Below the pieces are notes generated by a model that was not told where the DNA came from, did no database searches, and saw nothing but the letters and a program-made list of their open reading frames with translations. The position numbers and the translations under genes are program-made. Shown here one piece after another: positions 1-10,022 of a DNA stretch of 64,000 bases. This DNA is from Nocardia sp. XZ_19_385 (GTDB taxonomy: Bacteria > Actinomycetota > Actinomycetes > Mycobacteriales > Mycobacteriaceae). Every line of letters begins with the position of its first letter. Positions within the stretch are counted from its first letter, which is position 1. The stretch lies in NCBI RefSeq assembly GCF_015355755.1, contig NZ_JACVEE010000002.1, forward strand, positions 1,364,001-1,428,000, read 5' to 3'.

Positions 1-72
1 CCGAGCGGTTGGGGCGGGCCATGTCTTCCAGGTAATCTGCGCTCGGCCATGCGTGATGAGGGAGGTGGCCTG

Positions 73-1695
73 GTGCGTAGACGTGCGCTGTTCAAGGCGG
101 CGGGTGTTGCCGCGGTACTGGGTGCCGCCGGGCCGACGCTGAGTGCGGGCACGGCGCGGGCCGCAAACCCGTCCGGGCCTGGGCAGTTCCAGCAGTGGGT
201 GCCGGAAATCTTTGCGCCCCTGGCGGATCCGCCGGAGCACACCGAGGCCATCGTGGTCGGTTCCGGCTTCGGCGCCGCCGTCACGGCGCTGCGACTAGCC
301 CAGGCGGGTATCGCCAACACCGTGCTGGAGCGCGGCTCCCGGTGGCCCAGCGATCCCTGGCGGGAGATCTTCACCGGCGACGATCTGCCCGACGGCCGCG
401 GTTTCTGGCATCGCACCAGCTTCACCGGTGTCACCAAGGTTCCGATGGCGTTCACCAAATTCGGTGGCGTGCTGGACTGCACGAACTATCCGGGCATCGA
501 TGTCTGGCGCGCGGCGGCGGTGGGCGGCGGGTCGGTGATCTTCACCGGCGCCATGGTGGCCCCGGAGCAGCGGTTCTTCGATCACGTCTTCGGCGGCGTC
601 GTCGACTACGGCGAGCTGGACCGCGTCTACTACCCGCGGGTGCGAGAGATGTTGCGGCTCAGCCCGATTCCGGCCGACATCTACAATTCCTCGCCGTTCA
701 CGCATTCGCGGGCCTGGGACGATCAGGTGCGCAAGGCCGGCTTCCAGCCACAGGCCAACGACTCCATCTTCAACTGGGATGTGCTGCGCGCCGAATTGTC
801 CGGCGGCGCACGACCTTCGGCGACCGCCGCGCGCAGCAACCTGGGCAACTCCAACGGCGCCAAGTTCGACCTGAACCAGAACTACCTGAGATACGCGCAG
901 GAGACCGGAAGGTCGGGGGTCTACCCCGGCCATCGCGTCGACGCGATCGCGCAGGAAGCATCCGGCCGCTTCGTCGTCACCGTCAGCAAGCTGGCTCCCA
1001 CCGGCAACGTCCTCGGCACCCGCACCCTCACCTGCGACAAACTCTTCCTCGGCGCGGGCTCGGTCGGCACCTCCGAGCTGCTGGTCCGGGCCCAGGGCAC
1101 CGGCGCACTGCCGAACCTCAACGAACATGTCGGCGACGGCTGGGGCACCAACGGTGACGTCGTACTCGCCCGTGGCGCAAGCCATTTGGCCGGTCTCGGC
1201 CAGGGGGTGCCGAGCGCCAGCCGCATCTTCGACGAATCGGGCCTGCCGATCACGTTGGAGAGCTGGTACATCCCCGGCATCCCGTTCGAAACCGGCGCGC
1301 TCGCCTCGCTCGGCATGGTCCTCGACTCCACCCGGACCCGCTTCGGCTACAACAAGGCCGCCAACTCGGTCGGCCTGACCTGGTCCACGCGCAACCGCGA
1401 CGAGGTGGTCGGCGTGGCCCGCGCCGTCGACCGTCGCATCGCCGAAAAGGCCGGCGCCATGGTCGAATACAGCGCCCTCGGCTACGACGCCAACGCCCTT
1501 TTCACCGCCCACCCGCTGGGCGGTGCGGTCTTGGGCCGGGCCACCGACGGCTACGGCCGGGTGCACGGTCACCCGGGTCTCTACGTGATGGACGGCGCGG
1601 CCATCCCCGGCAGCACCGGCACCGTCAACCCGTCTTTGACCATTACCGCGCTGGCGGAACGCAACATCGAGGCGATCATTCGCGCAGGGCGCTGA
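73..1695 (+). CDS. Tat-exported GMC oxidoreductase, cholesterol-oxidase-like
   Basis: Flavoenzyme of the class I (non-covalent FAD) cholesterol oxidase type, expected to oxidise a 3-beta-hydroxysterol to the ketosteroid with release of H2O2. The N-terminus is a twin-arginine signal (RRRALFK, then an Ala-rich hydrophobic stretch ending near AGTARA), so it should act outside the cell. A Rossmann dinucleotide motif (VVGSGFGAAV) follows directly. The C-terminal part carries the family's AHPLGG segment, with the active-site His, and TVNPSLTI, with the active-site Asn. GTG at 73 is chosen because GGAGG lies at 61-65; an in-frame ATG at 49 would add eight residues and include that Shine-Dalgarno sequence. 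Sterol specificity is inferred from the family; another hydrophobic alcohol is possible. Confidence 0.87.
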   Translation: MRRRALFKAAGVAAVLGAAGPTLSAGTARAANPSGPGQFQQWVPEIFAPLADPPEHTEAIVVGSGFGAAVTALRLAQAGIANTVLERGSRWPSDPWREIFTGDDLPDGRGFWHRTSFTGVTKVPMAFTKFGGVLDCTNYPGIDVWRAAAVGGGSVIFTGAMVAPEQRFFDHVFGGVVDYGELDRVYYPRVREMLRLSPIPADIYNSSPFTHSRAWDDQVRKAGFQPQANDSIFNWDVLRAELSGGARPSATAARSNLGNSNGAKFDLNQNYLRYAQETGRSGVYPGHRVDAIAQEASGRFVVTVSKLAPTGNVLGTRTLTCDKLFLGAGSVGTSELLVRAQGTGALPNLNEHVGDGWGTNGDVVLARGASHLAGLGQGVPSASRIFDESGLPITLESWYIPGIPFETGALASLGMVLDSTRTRFGYNKAANSVGLTWSTRNRDEVVGVARAVDRRIAEKAGAMVEYSALGYDANALFTAHPLGGAVLGRATDGYGRVHGHPGLYVMDGAAIPGSTGTVNPSLTITALAERNIEAIIRAGR

Positions 1696-1764
1696 GGATC
1701 CGGCGCGAACGGGGGAGTGCGGATTAGGCTCAGCGGGACCGTTCGGCGTTGAAGGGATCCTTCT

Positions 1765-2565
1765 GTGGGTGCTCGTGTTGTCTACCCGCGTAAGCCACTG
1801 CCGCTGTGGGCCGATGTCCTCATGCTGGCGCTGGCCGTGGTTTCCGTCTCGCTGCTGGTCTGGATAACGTTCTGGTCCGTCGACGAGAACACCCGGCGCA
1901 CGGTCGTTTCCGTCGATTTCGCGATCTGCGCGGTGTTCGCGATCGAGTTCGGCTGGCGCTGGGGCCGGGCGGGCTGGCGGTGGACGTACCCGTTCCTCTA
2001 TTGGTACGACGTGCTGGGCCTGGTCCCGGTGACCAGCCCCTGGCTGCGTGGTTTCCGTCTGCTGCGGATCGCGGTCATCCTTGCCCGGCTGGTGCGGGCC
2101 GCGGATCGGGCTTTCGCCGAACCGGTCGTGACGGCGGTGGTGAACCGATTCCTGCCGACCATCATCGAGCTGACCAGGCGCCCGATGACGATCGCGGTGA
2201 TGGACGAGGTGGCCCATGTCCTGCGCACAGGTCACTACACCCGCAATATCGCCGCGGCGCTGGCGGAGAACCGCGCCGAGATGGACGCGATGATCGTCGA
2301 GTTGATCAAGAGCGATCCGCAGGCGGGCAAGGTCCGCTACATCCCGTTCCACGACGACATCCTGCGGCTCGTCGCCGACACGGTCTTCCGCATTCTGTTC
2401 GGCGTCCTCGCCGATCCGCGCACCGATGAACTGGTCTCCGACGCCATCCGCGAGAACGTCGATCAGATCCGCGACGCGGTGCACGCCGGCGTGCGGGTGG
2501 CACCTTCCGCCTACGGCCCGACCGCCACCGAACACACGGTGGCGCACATCCTGCGGAACGCCTGA
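1765..2565 (+). CDS. Ion-channel/voltage-sensor-like membrane protein
   Basis: A 266-aa protein whose N-terminal ~110 residues form several hydrophobic helices (about residues 15-35, 45-65 and 70-90), followed by an Arg-rich helix (GFRLLRIAVILARLVRAADR) that resembles an S4 voltage-sensor segment. The C-terminal ~150 residues are soluble and helical, with no pore loop I can recognise. Proteins of this shape are usually annotated as ion transporters of unknown substrate. The start is GTG at 1765 with GAAGGGA at 1751-1757. Its stop is one base from the stop of the convergent LtrA gene. Function as a true channel is not shown, since the pore domain seems to be missing. Confidence 0.7.
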   Translation: MGARVVYPRKPLPLWADVLMLALAVVSVSLLVWITFWSVDENTRRTVVSVDFAICAVFAIEFGWRWGRAGWRWTYPFLYWYDVLGLVPVTSPWLRGFRLLRIAVILARLVRAADRAFAEPVVTAVVNRFLPTIIELTRRPMTIAVMDEVAHVLRTGHYTRNIAAALAENRAEMDAMIVELIKSDPQAGKVRYIPFHDDILRLVADTVFRILFGVLADPRTDELVSDAIRENVDQIRDAVHAGVRVAPSAYGPTATEHTVAHILRNA

Positions 2566-2566
2566 C

Positions 2567-3778
2567 TCACGCCCCGTGCGCGTGCCGGATCTGCTGGCGC
2601 GGTTGCGCGTTGCGCACCGTTTCCCAGCCGACCAGGCAGACCAGCACGAGGCACAGCAGCCCGAGCGAAGCCAGCGCGGGCAGTGCCGTGGCGGGCGCGA
2701 TCAGCGCGAGCAGTACCGCGACCGCGACCACGTTGGACAGCGTGACATGCCCGGTCGCGGCGTATTTGAAGCCGACCAGCCCGGTCAGGTACAGCACGAC
2801 ACCGCCGTAGAGCGCGAACAGCGGAATCCCGTAGAGCGCGTCGGTGAGCGAATGATGCGAGGCGTCGCTGACATACGACAGAACCTTCTTGAGTCCGAGC
2901 GAGAGCCCGATGATGCCGACGATCATCGGGAAATGCCAGTAGGTGTAGCCGTCCTGCGCGATCCGGACCTGTCGCTCCTTGTCGGAATGCGCGAGCGCGT
3001 GCTCGGCCGACAGCGCCGCCGTATCGAAGTAGCTCCACCACAGCAGCCCGCACACGGCCAGCCCGAGCATCGACCCCACCGTGATCGGCCACGAGATCGG
3101 CTGCCCGGCCACCCCGATGCCGATCGAGACGATGGATTCGCCCAGAGCCACGATGATGATCAGCCCGTAGCGCTCGGAGAAGTGCCGCGCCGAGCGCACC
3201 CGCCACTCCAGCCCGGCCAGCCTGGTCCAGATCATGTCACCGGCGATGGCGCCGATCCACAGGCAGATCTGCACGGTGCCGGAGGTCATCGCCGCGATGA
3301 TCAGCAGGGTGGTGCCGATGGCGATGGACCCGATTCCCCACTTGGTCACCTGTGCGCGCAGGGTCGGATCGTCCGCGGTGCCCATGATGTACACGCTCAG
3401 ATGGACCACCCGCACCACCAGGTAGGCGATGGCGAAGACGAGCGGGCCGCTCCAGCCGCCGGGCGCGTCCTGGAAGGCCTCGGGGATGGTGAGCGCGGCG
3501 ATGAACCCGCCGCCCATGGCCACGAACATCGCGAGCCGGGTGAGTCCCTCGTCGGCGCGCACCGTGTTGGCCAGCCAGGAGTAGGCGATCCACACCCACC
3601 ACATCACCGCGAGCACCAGCAGTGCCCGCAACATGTTCTGTGCGCTGGTCGGTTTCGCGGCGATCGCGGTGACCATGGTGAAGGCGAATACCAGGACCAG
3701 GTCGAAGAACAATTCCAGCTGGGTTACCGAGCTGCCTTCGGCCATCGGCTGGAACCGAACGCGCTTGCTACCGATCAT
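2567..3778 (-). CDS. ltrA: Low temperature requirement protein A (LtrA) family
   Basis: A 403-aa polytopic membrane protein with the LtrA signature at its N-terminus: a short cytoplasmic segment, then SVTQLELFFDLVLVFAF, which contains the family's conserved E-L-F-F-D-L-V motif. About ten to twelve hydrophobic helices follow over the whole length. The family is named from a Listeria mutant that fails to grow in the cold, but its biochemical role is unknown. It is monocistronic here and converges with the ion-channel-like gene. The family call is firm; no substrate can be named. Confidence 0.9.
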   Translation of the reverse strand: MIGSKRVRFQPMAEGSSVTQLELFFDLVLVFAFTMVTAIAAKPTSAQNMLRALLVLAVMWWVWIAYSWLANTVRADEGLTRLAMFVAMGGGFIAALTIPEAFQDAPGGWSGPLVFAIAYLVVRVVHLSVYIMGTADDPTLRAQVTKWGIGSIAIGTTLLIIAAMTSGTVQICLWIGAIAGDMIWTRLAGLEWRVRSARHFSERYGLIIIVALGESIVSIGIGVAGQPISWPITVGSMLGLAVCGLLWWSYFDTAALSAEHALAHSDKERQVRIAQDGYTYWHFPMIVGIIGLSLGLKKVLSYVSDASHHSLTDALYGIPLFALYGGVVLYLTGLVGFKYAATGHVTLSNVVAVAVLLALIAPATALPALASLGLLCLVLVCLVGWETVRNAQPRQQIRHAHGA

Positions 3779-3859
3779 GGCGCCTATCGTCGCACTTCGT
3801 CGTGCTGCGTGCGCTCCGGAGATGTTGCGGCCGGAGCGATTTCGCTCACGGCGTTACGG

Positions 3860-4342
3860 CTAGCCCTGGTCGGTGTAGACCGGGTCCAGATAGGCCCCGT
3901 AGGTGTCGGCCTCGGGGTAGCTTTCGGCGAACTCGATGAAGTTCTCCACAATGGTTTCGTGCCAGCGCTGCTGGGTGCGCTTCATCAGCAGCCCGGGCAG
4001 CGGGATCTTGGTCTGTAGTTCCGCGTGGTACCAGACCTGTGTCTCCCCGTCGCCCTCGGTGACCTCGAACCAGCCGCCGCCGCGGATCCCGCGCGAGCTG
4101 TCGACGATCTGCCAGGTGACCCGGTCCTCGGTCCAGCGCCACTCCAGAGCCTGCAGGTCGGAGCTGCCGTGGACGTCGGCGGTCACGTAGATCTTGGTCG
4201 GCCGGCGATCTTTGTCCCGGGTGGCCACGCGCGCGTCCTGGTACGACGACCATTCGGGCAGCATCTCGACGTTCGCCAATGCTTCGAACACATGCGCCGG
4301 TGTCGCATCGACGGTGAAGTGAATATCTATTTTCGTGCGCAT
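3860..4342 (-). CDS. SRPBCC (START-like) family protein
   Basis: A 160-aa protein of the polyketide-cyclase/START-like fold. It begins MRTKIDIHFTVDATPAHVFEA, the usual first strand and helix of the fold, and has the long C-terminal helix near residues 125-150. Members bind hydrophobic ligands in a helix-grip cavity; some are cyclases, many have unknown ligands. The start at 4342 is supported by a GGAGG complement at 4349-4353, six bases upstream. A longer frame reaching 4396 has no ribosome site. No partner genes indicate the ligand. Confidence 0.82.
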   Translation of the reverse strand: MRTKIDIHFTVDATPAHVFEALANVEMLPEWSSYQDARVATRDKDRRPTKIYVTADVHGSSDLQALEWRWTEDRVTWQIVDSSRGIRGGGWFEVTEGDGETQVWYHAELQTKIPLPGLLMKRTQQRWHETIVENFIEFAESYPEADTYGAYLDPVYTDQG

Positions 4343-4645
4343 GCCAAACCTCCACCCCCCGTAAACCAACTCGGCCGATTGTGCACAGGCGTACACCGAA
4401 CGTCAACCAAGCAGTCTCTTCCGGGCGACCCCGCTATCCAGGGGCAAAACCCGAAGTCCTTCGGCGCGAATGGCTTCCACGACGCCCGGTGCGCCAGAAC
4501 TCGTACCGCTCGCCGCGGCCGGATCTACGATCGATGCGGGGGGCCGGTCGCCGACGACACCTCGACGGCGACCACGCCTTCGCTAACGCTCAGTTCTTCG
4601 TCGCGCCGACCACCCGGGGCAATGCTCACAACAAGGGAGTTCGCG
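4343..4645. other. Intergenic region between SRPBCC and GerW-family genes
   Basis: No convincing gene. It holds the divergent promoters. The 17-mer AGAACTCGTACCGCTCG at 4496-4512 is repeated exactly at 16157-16173 upstream of another gene. An inverted repeat GGTCGCCG/CGGCGACC lies at 4546-4553 and 4566-4573. A Shine-Dalgarno AAGGGAG (4633-4639) precedes the GerW-family start. Confidence 0.5.
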
Positions 4646-4996
4646 ATGAAATACGCAGATCTGCTGGCCCAAGCCACCGACACCATGGCCGTGCGCCGGA
4701 TATTCGGCGAACCGCATCAGGTCGACGGCGTGACGGTCATTCCCGCGGCGGCCATCGGCATGGGCGGCGGTGGCGGCGGAGGCGGCGGCCGGGACGCCGA
4801 GGGCGAAGGCAGCGGCGAAGGTGAAGGCGTCGGATTCGGGCTGGGCGGCAAACCGGTCGGCGCCTACGTGGTCCACAACGGCAAGCTCACCTGGCATCCG
4901 GCGATCGATGTCAACGCGATCATCGAGACGGCAGGCAAGGTCCTGATCGCGGGGATCCTCGCCTTCGCCTGGGTGGCGGGGCGCAAGAAGGGTTAG
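4646..4996 (+). CDS. GerW (YtfJ) family protein
   Basis: A 116-aa protein of the GerW/YtfJ family, named from a Bacillus spore-germination protein but widespread in actinobacteria that make no such spores. Visible features are the start MKYADLLAQATDTMAVRRIFGEP, a central run of nine glycines followed by an acidic Gly/Glu stretch, the GFGLGGKPVGAYVV core, and a C-terminal hydrophobic helix (VLIAGILAFAWVAG) that could anchor it to the membrane. The start ATG at 4646 has AAGGGAG in front; the same frame is open back to 4025 but is not gene-like there. The role in this organism is unknown. Confidence 0.82.
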   Translation: MKYADLLAQATDTMAVRRIFGEPHQVDGVTVIPAAAIGMGGGGGGGGGRDAEGEGSGEGEGVGFGLGGKPVGAYVVHNGKLTWHPAIDVNAIIETAGKVLIAGILAFAWVAGRKKG

Positions 4997-5188
4997 TCAG
5001 TCGGCGTCAGCGGGTTCGACGACCGCATCCGGGCCGGGGTAGACGAGCGATTCGTGCCCGTCGGTGTACCGCACGACATACGGCGGCGCGCCCTCCGGGC
5101 CCCGGACCTCGATGATCTCGCCCTGTCGATCCCCTTGCCCCACCACGTGTCCGTGCACGATGAGCCGGTCTCCGACATTCGCCTGCAT
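4997..5188 (-). CDS. DUF1918 family protein
   Basis: A 63-aa protein matching the small DUF1918 family common in actinobacteria. It starts MQANVGDRLIVHGHVVGQGDRQGEI and contains the characteristic segment GAPPYVVRYTDGHESLVYPGPDA. The size and central PPYVVRY-DGHE motif are typical of the family, which looks like a small beta-barrel. Function is unknown. The gene abuts the stop of the convergent GerW-family gene. Confidence 0.85.
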   Translation of the reverse strand: MQANVGDRLIVHGHVVGQGDRQGEIIEVRGPEGAPPYVVRYTDGHESLVYPGPDAVVEPADAD

Positions 5189-5238
5189 GCACCGATTATC
5201 GAAGGCCGCGCGGTGGCGGCGCAGGCGTTTGGGCGCAT

Positions 5239-5811
5239 TCAGGTAGTGATGAGCCGGTTCACCGCCTCCTCGATCAGGTGCTGGCTCTCTTCCTCGGTGA
5301 ATATCTCCGGCAGCGTGAGCCGGTCCACGATCAGCCAGTTCAGCGCCAGATAGAGCAGGACAACCGACTCCTTGTCGCCGGGCATCCCGGATTCGAGGTG
5401 GTTGCGCACATTGAAATCGAGATCGGCGCGCACCCGTTCGTTCAGCACCTTGCGCAGTTCCGGCCGCCGGGTCGCCTCGAGCCGCAGTTCCAGTAGCGCG
5501 AGGTAGCCGGTGCGGAAGGCCTCGATCCGGCCGACCACCTCTTTCATCAGCGCGACGATGTTCTCGCGCGTCTTCGGCCCGTCCGACAGCTGGGCCATGG
5601 TCGCCGCGCTCGGCTGCAGCCGCTCGTAGAAGCGCGCGCCGGTCTGGGTCAGCAGATCGTCCCGGCTGGCGAAGTAGTTGGAGGCCGTGCCCGCGGGGAC
5701 GCCGGCCGCTTTGTCCACCGCGCGAAATGTCAGTCCGCGGGCTCCGTCGCTGGCCAGGACCTCGATGGCGGCGTCGACCAAAGCTTGCCGTCGTTCAGGG
5801 TTGGTCCGCAT
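5239..5811 (-). CDS. TetR family transcriptional regulator
   Basis: A 190-aa repressor with an N-terminal TetR helix-turn-helix (residues ~8-55: AAIEVLASDGARGLTFRAVDKAAGVPAGTASNYFASRDDLL). The remainder is the helical ligand-binding and dimerisation domain, with no diagnostic subfamily motif. It is divergent from the two tandem reductase genes at 5886 and 6493, and the 74-bp gap contains the palindrome GTAGTACTAC, so it probably represses them and itself. The ligand is unknown. Confidence 0.88.
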   Translation of the reverse strand: MRTNPERRQALVDAAIEVLASDGARGLTFRAVDKAAGVPAGTASNYFASRDDLLTQTGARFYERLQPSAATMAQLSDGPKTRENIVALMKEVVGRIEAFRTGYLALLELRLEATRRPELRKVLNERVRADLDFNVRNHLESGMPGDKESVVLLYLALNWLIVDRLTLPEIFTEEESQHLIEEAVNRLITT

Positions 5812-5829
5812 CTTGACACCACTCCGTTC

Positions 5830-5839
5830 GTAGTACTAC
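5830..5839. promoter_or_regulatory. Palindromic TetR operator candidate
   Basis: GTAGTACTAC is a perfect 10-bp palindrome within 20 bases of the TetR start and about 47 bases before the first reductase start. The position fits an operator controlling both directions. Assignment to the adjacent TetR is an inference. Confidence 0.5.
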
Positions 5840-5885
5840 ATTCCTAATCACTTCGGACAGAGTACAACAGATGAGGCGGTTCACA

Positions 5886-6458
5886 ATGCGAAAGCTTGTC
5901 TACTACGTTGCGGTGTCGCTCGACGGATACATCGCGGGTCCGAACGGCGAATACGACTTCTACCCCTTCGACGCCGAACAGATGGCCGAGCTCAACGCCG
6001 AATACCCGGAGTTCGTCCCCACCCACCTCCGCCAGCACGTGGGGATGGCTGTGGATGAACTGAACAGGCACTTCGACACGATCGTCGCCGGGCGCGGTAC
6101 CTGGGAACCCGGGCTGTCGGACGGCGTCACCAGCCCGTACGCCCATATGAAGCAGTACGTGGTCTCGACATCGCTGCGGCTCGACGATCCGCAGGTCGAG
6201 ATCGTCACCGGCGATCCGGTCGCTCTGGTGCAGCGGCTCAAGAAAGAAGAAGGCCTCGACATCTATCTCTGCGGCGGCGGCAACCTCGCGGCGCAGCTGC
6301 TCGGCGAGATCGACGAGATGATCATCAAGAGCTACCCGGTAGTCGCGGGCGGCGGCATCTCCGTGTTCGCGGGGGAGTTCTCGCCGACGCTGTTCGCCCC
6401 GGTCAAGCGCAAGGAATACGGCAACGGAGCCCTGGTCACCTGGTTCACCCGCGCCTGA
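5886..6458 (+). CDS. Dihydrofolate reductase family (RibD C-terminal-like) protein
   Basis: A 190-aa reductase of the DHFR-like fold. It starts MRKLVYYVAVSLDGYIAGPNGEYDF, the usual first strand and SLDG(Y/F)IA motif, and has the VAGRGTWEPG and LCGGGNLAAQLL motifs that in this superfamily contact NADPH. It is not the housekeeping DHFR: the folate-binding signatures are absent. An in-frame ATG at 5871 would add five residues; ATG at 5886 is preferred because GAGGCGG precedes it. It is followed after 34 bases by a paralogue in the same direction, and both probably answer to the divergent TetR. Confidence 0.85.
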   Translation: MRKLVYYVAVSLDGYIAGPNGEYDFYPFDAEQMAELNAEYPEFVPTHLRQHVGMAVDELNRHFDTIVAGRGTWEPGLSDGVTSPYAHMKQYVVSTSLRLDDPQVEIVTGDPVALVQRLKKEEGLDIYLCGGGNLAAQLLGEIDEMIIKSYPVVAGGGISVFAGEFSPTLFAPVKRKEYGNGALVTWFTRA

Positions 6459-6492
6459 CCACCCTTCTCCAGCAACGAAAGCAGGTCCACCC

Positions 6493-7077
6493 ATGCGAAA
6501 GCTCACCTACTTCGTCGGCATGTCCCTCGACGGCTACATCGCCGGCCCCGGCGACGACATCTCCTTCTTCGATCTGTCGCCGGAATTCCTGGCCTGGGTC
6601 AGCAGCGACTATCCCGAAACGCTGCCCGGCCATCTCTGGCCGCACTTCGGTGTCGCAGCGGATACCTCCCCCGCGCATTTCGACACCCTGGTCATGGGCC
6701 GCGGCACCTACGAACCGGGCCTGGCGGTCGGCATCGCGAGCCCGTACCCGCACATGAAGACCCAGTACGTCCTGTCCACGACCTTGGGCAGCATCGATGC
6801 GCCGGGCGTCGAACTCGTCCAGAGCGATCCGGTCGGGTTGGTCCAGCGCCTCAAGAAAGAGGACGGCAAGGACATCTGGCTCGCGGGCGGCGGCAAGCTC
6901 GCCGCGCAGCTCATCGACGAGATCGACGAACTGGTCATCAAGAGCTACCCGTGTATCGCGGGCGAAGGCACTCGCGCGTTCACCGGACAGTTCAACCCGA
7001 CCCAGTTCGAACTGAACCGCCGCAAGGACCTCGAGGGCGGCATCCAGGTCAGCTGGTTCCACCGCAAGAACGGCTAG
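6493..7077 (+). CDS. Dihydrofolate reductase family protein, tandem paralogue
   Basis: A 194-aa paralogue of the preceding gene with the same frame of motifs: MRKLTYFVGMSLDGYIAGPGDD, VMGRGTYEPG, LAGGGKLAAQLIDEIDELVIKSYP. It is likely an NAD(P)H-dependent reductase of unknown substrate. The two copies share motifs throughout but differ at many positions, so the duplication is old. Its TAG stop overlaps the TAG stop of the convergent YjbQ gene in a shared CTAG (7074-7077). Confidence 0.85.
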   Translation: MRKLTYFVGMSLDGYIAGPGDDISFFDLSPEFLAWVSSDYPETLPGHLWPHFGVAADTSPAHFDTLVMGRGTYEPGLAVGIASPYPHMKTQYVLSTTLGSIDAPGVELVQSDPVGLVQRLKKEDGKDIWLAGGGKLAAQLIDEIDELVIKSYPCIAGEGTRAFTGQFNPTQFELNRRKDLEGGIQVSWFHRKNG

Positions 7078-7481
7078 CCACCGAGGAAGGACAGGCGCAC
7101 CTGGCGGTCCGGGTTGTCGACATTGAGGTCGACCAGCGCGATGGACTGCCAGGTGCCCAGCGCCAGCTCGCCGCCGAGCACCGGCACGCTCGCGTAGGGC
7201 GGAATCAGCGCGGGCATCACATGCGACCGCCCGTGCCCGCGCGATCCGTGCGCGTGCTGCCAGCGATCGTCGGCGGGTAGCAGATCCCGCAGGGCGGCGA
7301 GCAGGTCGTCGTCGCTGCCCGCGCCGAGTTCGATGATCGCGATACCGGCGGTCGCGTGCGGCACGAAAACATGCAGCAGGCCATCACCGCCGACCTGCTT
7401 CGCGAAGGCCGCGCACTGCGGTGTGATGTTCTGCACGACTTCTCGATTGCCCGTCCGCACATCGATCAGTGAGCTCTTCAT
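7074..7481 (-). CDS. YjbQ family protein (UPF0047)
   Basis: A 135-aa protein of the YjbQ/UPF0047 family, some members of which have weak thiamine-phosphate synthase activity. Family signatures are VPHATAGIAIIE near residues 41-52, HGSRGHGRSHVMPALI, with conserved histidines that form a metal-like site, and the C-terminal GTWQSIALVDLN. The ATG at 7481 gives the usual family length. A much longer frame reads through upstream but lies antisense to lysC and asd and is not coding. The physiological role is uncertain. Confidence 0.88.
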   Translation of the reverse strand: MKSSLIDVRTGNREVVQNITPQCAAFAKQVGGDGLLHVFVPHATAGIAIIELGAGSDDDLLAALRDLLPADDRWQHAHGSRGHGRSHVMPALIPPYASVPVLGGELALGTWQSIALVDLNVDNPDRQVRLSFLGG

Positions 7482-7658
7482 GAGTCCATCATTCCCCGGT
7501 GTACGCGGCGAATCGGACACCCTTCCCAGGGACACGCGAGAGTATGTGTGACTGTGCGGATTTCCACAGGTGGGGGAGGTAGCGGGAAATCGCGCGCACC
7601 CCGGCCGGTACTCTAGGTGGCTGTTACCAGCTGTTAGTCGATTTTGGAGGACCTTCTC

Positions 7659-8924
7659 GTGGCTCTCGTGGTTCAGAAGTACGGAGGATCCTCGGTGGCG
7701 ACCGCCGAGCGTATCCGGCGCGTCGCTGAACGGATCGTAGAGACGAAGAAGCAGGGCCACGACGTGGTGGTCGTCTGCTCCGCGATGGGTGACACCACCG
7801 ACGAACTGCTCGATCTCGCCCAGCAGGTGGCGGTCACGCCGCCGCAGCGCGAGATGGACATGCTGCTCACCGCGGGTGAGCGCATCTCCAATGCGCTTGT
7901 CGCCATGGCCATTCACTCGCTCGGCGCCGAGGCCCGCTCGTTCACCGGCTCGCAGGCCGGTGTGATCACCACCGGCGCGCACGGCAACGCGAAGATCATC
8001 GACGTCACCCCGGGCCGCCTGCGGGAAGCGCTGAACGAGGGCACCATCGTGCTCGTCGCCGGCTTCCAGGGCGTCAGCCAGGACACCAAGGACGTCACCA
8101 CGCTCGGCCGCGGCGGCTCCGACACCACCGCCGTCGCGCTCGCCGCCGCGCTGGAAGCCGATGTCTGCGAGATCTACACCGATGTGGACGGCGTCTTCAC
8201 CGCTGATCCGCGCATCGTCTCCGACGCCCAGAAGCTCGAGCAGGTCTCCTACGAGGAGATGCTGGAGATGGCGGCCTGCGGCTCGAAAGTCTTGATGTTG
8301 CGCTGCGTCGAGTACGCGCGCCGCTACAACGTGCCCGTACATGTGCGCTCGTCCTACACCGACAAGCTGGGCACCTACGTTTACGGATCGATGGAGGACA
8401 TCCCCTTGGAGCAAGCAATCCTCACCGGCGTCGCGCACGACCGCAGCGAGGCCAAGGTGACAGTGGTCGGTCTGCCCGACGTTCCGGGCTACGCCGCCAA
8501 GGTGTTCCGTGCCGTCGCCGACGCCGAAATCAATATCGACATGGTGCTGCAGAACATCTCCAAGGTCGAGACCGGCAAGACCGACATCACCTTCACGCTG
8601 CCCAAGAGCGACCTCACCTCGGCCGTGGAAATGCTCACCAAGCAGCAGGACGAGATCGGCTTCTCGCAGATCATCTTCGACGACCACATCGGCAAGGTCT
8701 CGCTGGTCGGCGCGGGCATGAAGAGCCACCCGGGCGTCACCGCCAAGTTCTGTGAGGCGCTGGCCGCGGCCGGCATCAACATCGACCTCATCTCCACCTC
8801 CGAGATCCGGATCTCGGTGCTGGTCAAGGACACCGAGCTGGACGAGGCCGTGCAGGTGCTGCACAAGGCCTTCGATCTCGGCGGCGACGAGGTCGCCGTC
8901 GTGCACGCGGGAACGGGGCGCTAG
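7659..8924 (+). CDS. lysC: Aspartate kinase (aspartokinase)
   Basis: Phosphorylates L-aspartate, the first step to lysine, threonine, methionine and diaminopimelate for peptidoglycan. The 421-aa protein begins with the kinase motif [11 protein letters not shown], has the [19 protein letters not shown] nucleotide/aspartate segment near residues 148-168, and ends with two ACT domains (from about residue 265) that bind lysine and threonine for feedback control. GTG at 7659 is chosen because GGAGG lies at 7646-7650, nine bases upstream. asd follows after three bases, so the two are co-transcribed. An internal start inside the gene probably yields a separate beta subunit (see 8393-8408). Confidence 0.96.
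   Translation: MALVVQKYGGSSVATAERIRRVAERIVETKKQGHDVVVVCSAMGDTTDELLDLAQQVAVTPPQREMDMLLTAGERISNALVAMAIHSLGAEARSFTGSQAGVITTGAHGNAKIIDVTPGRLREALNEGTIVLVAGFQGVSQDTKDVTTLGRGGSDTTAVALAAALEADVCEIYTDVDGVFTADPRIVSDAQKLEQVSYEEMLEMAACGSKVLMLRCVEYARRYNVPVHVRSSYTDKLGTYVYGSMEDIPLEQAILTGVAHDRSEAKVTVVGLPDVPGYAAKVFRAVADAEINIDMVLQNISKVETGKTDITFTLPKSDLTSAVEMLTKQQDEIGFSQIIFDDHIGKVSLVGAGMKSHPGVTAKFCEALAAAGINIDLISTSEIRISVLVKDTELDEAVQVLHKAFDLGGDEVAVVHAGTGR
8393..8408 (+). promoter_or_regulatory. Internal ribosome site and start for the aspartokinase beta subunit
   Basis: GGAGG at 8393-8397 sits eight bases before an in-frame TTG at 8406. Initiation there would give [20 protein letters not shown], which lines up with the start of the C. 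glutamicum LysC beta subunit (MEEAVLTGVATDKSEAKVTV, from memory). An in-frame ATG at 8391 exists but overlaps the Shine-Dalgarno sequence. The product would be the ~172-aa regulatory ACT portion that pairs with the full-length alpha chain. Confidence 0.7.
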
Positions 8925-9962
<1,038 letters not shown>

Positions 9963-10022
9963 TCGCGCAGCTCGCCGGAAAATCATTGGACGGCGACGGG
10001 CTGTCCGTCGAATCATGTAGCC

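Noticed and set aside
295..2547. 750-codon minus-strand frame over the GMC enzyme and ion-channel-like gene
   Set aside because: Antisense to two better supported genes; composition is that of a GC-rich shadow.
7482..7658. Lysine riboswitch before lysC
   Set aside because: Only 177 bases, with no set of stems resembling an L-box; actinobacterial lysC is controlled mainly through its ACT domains.
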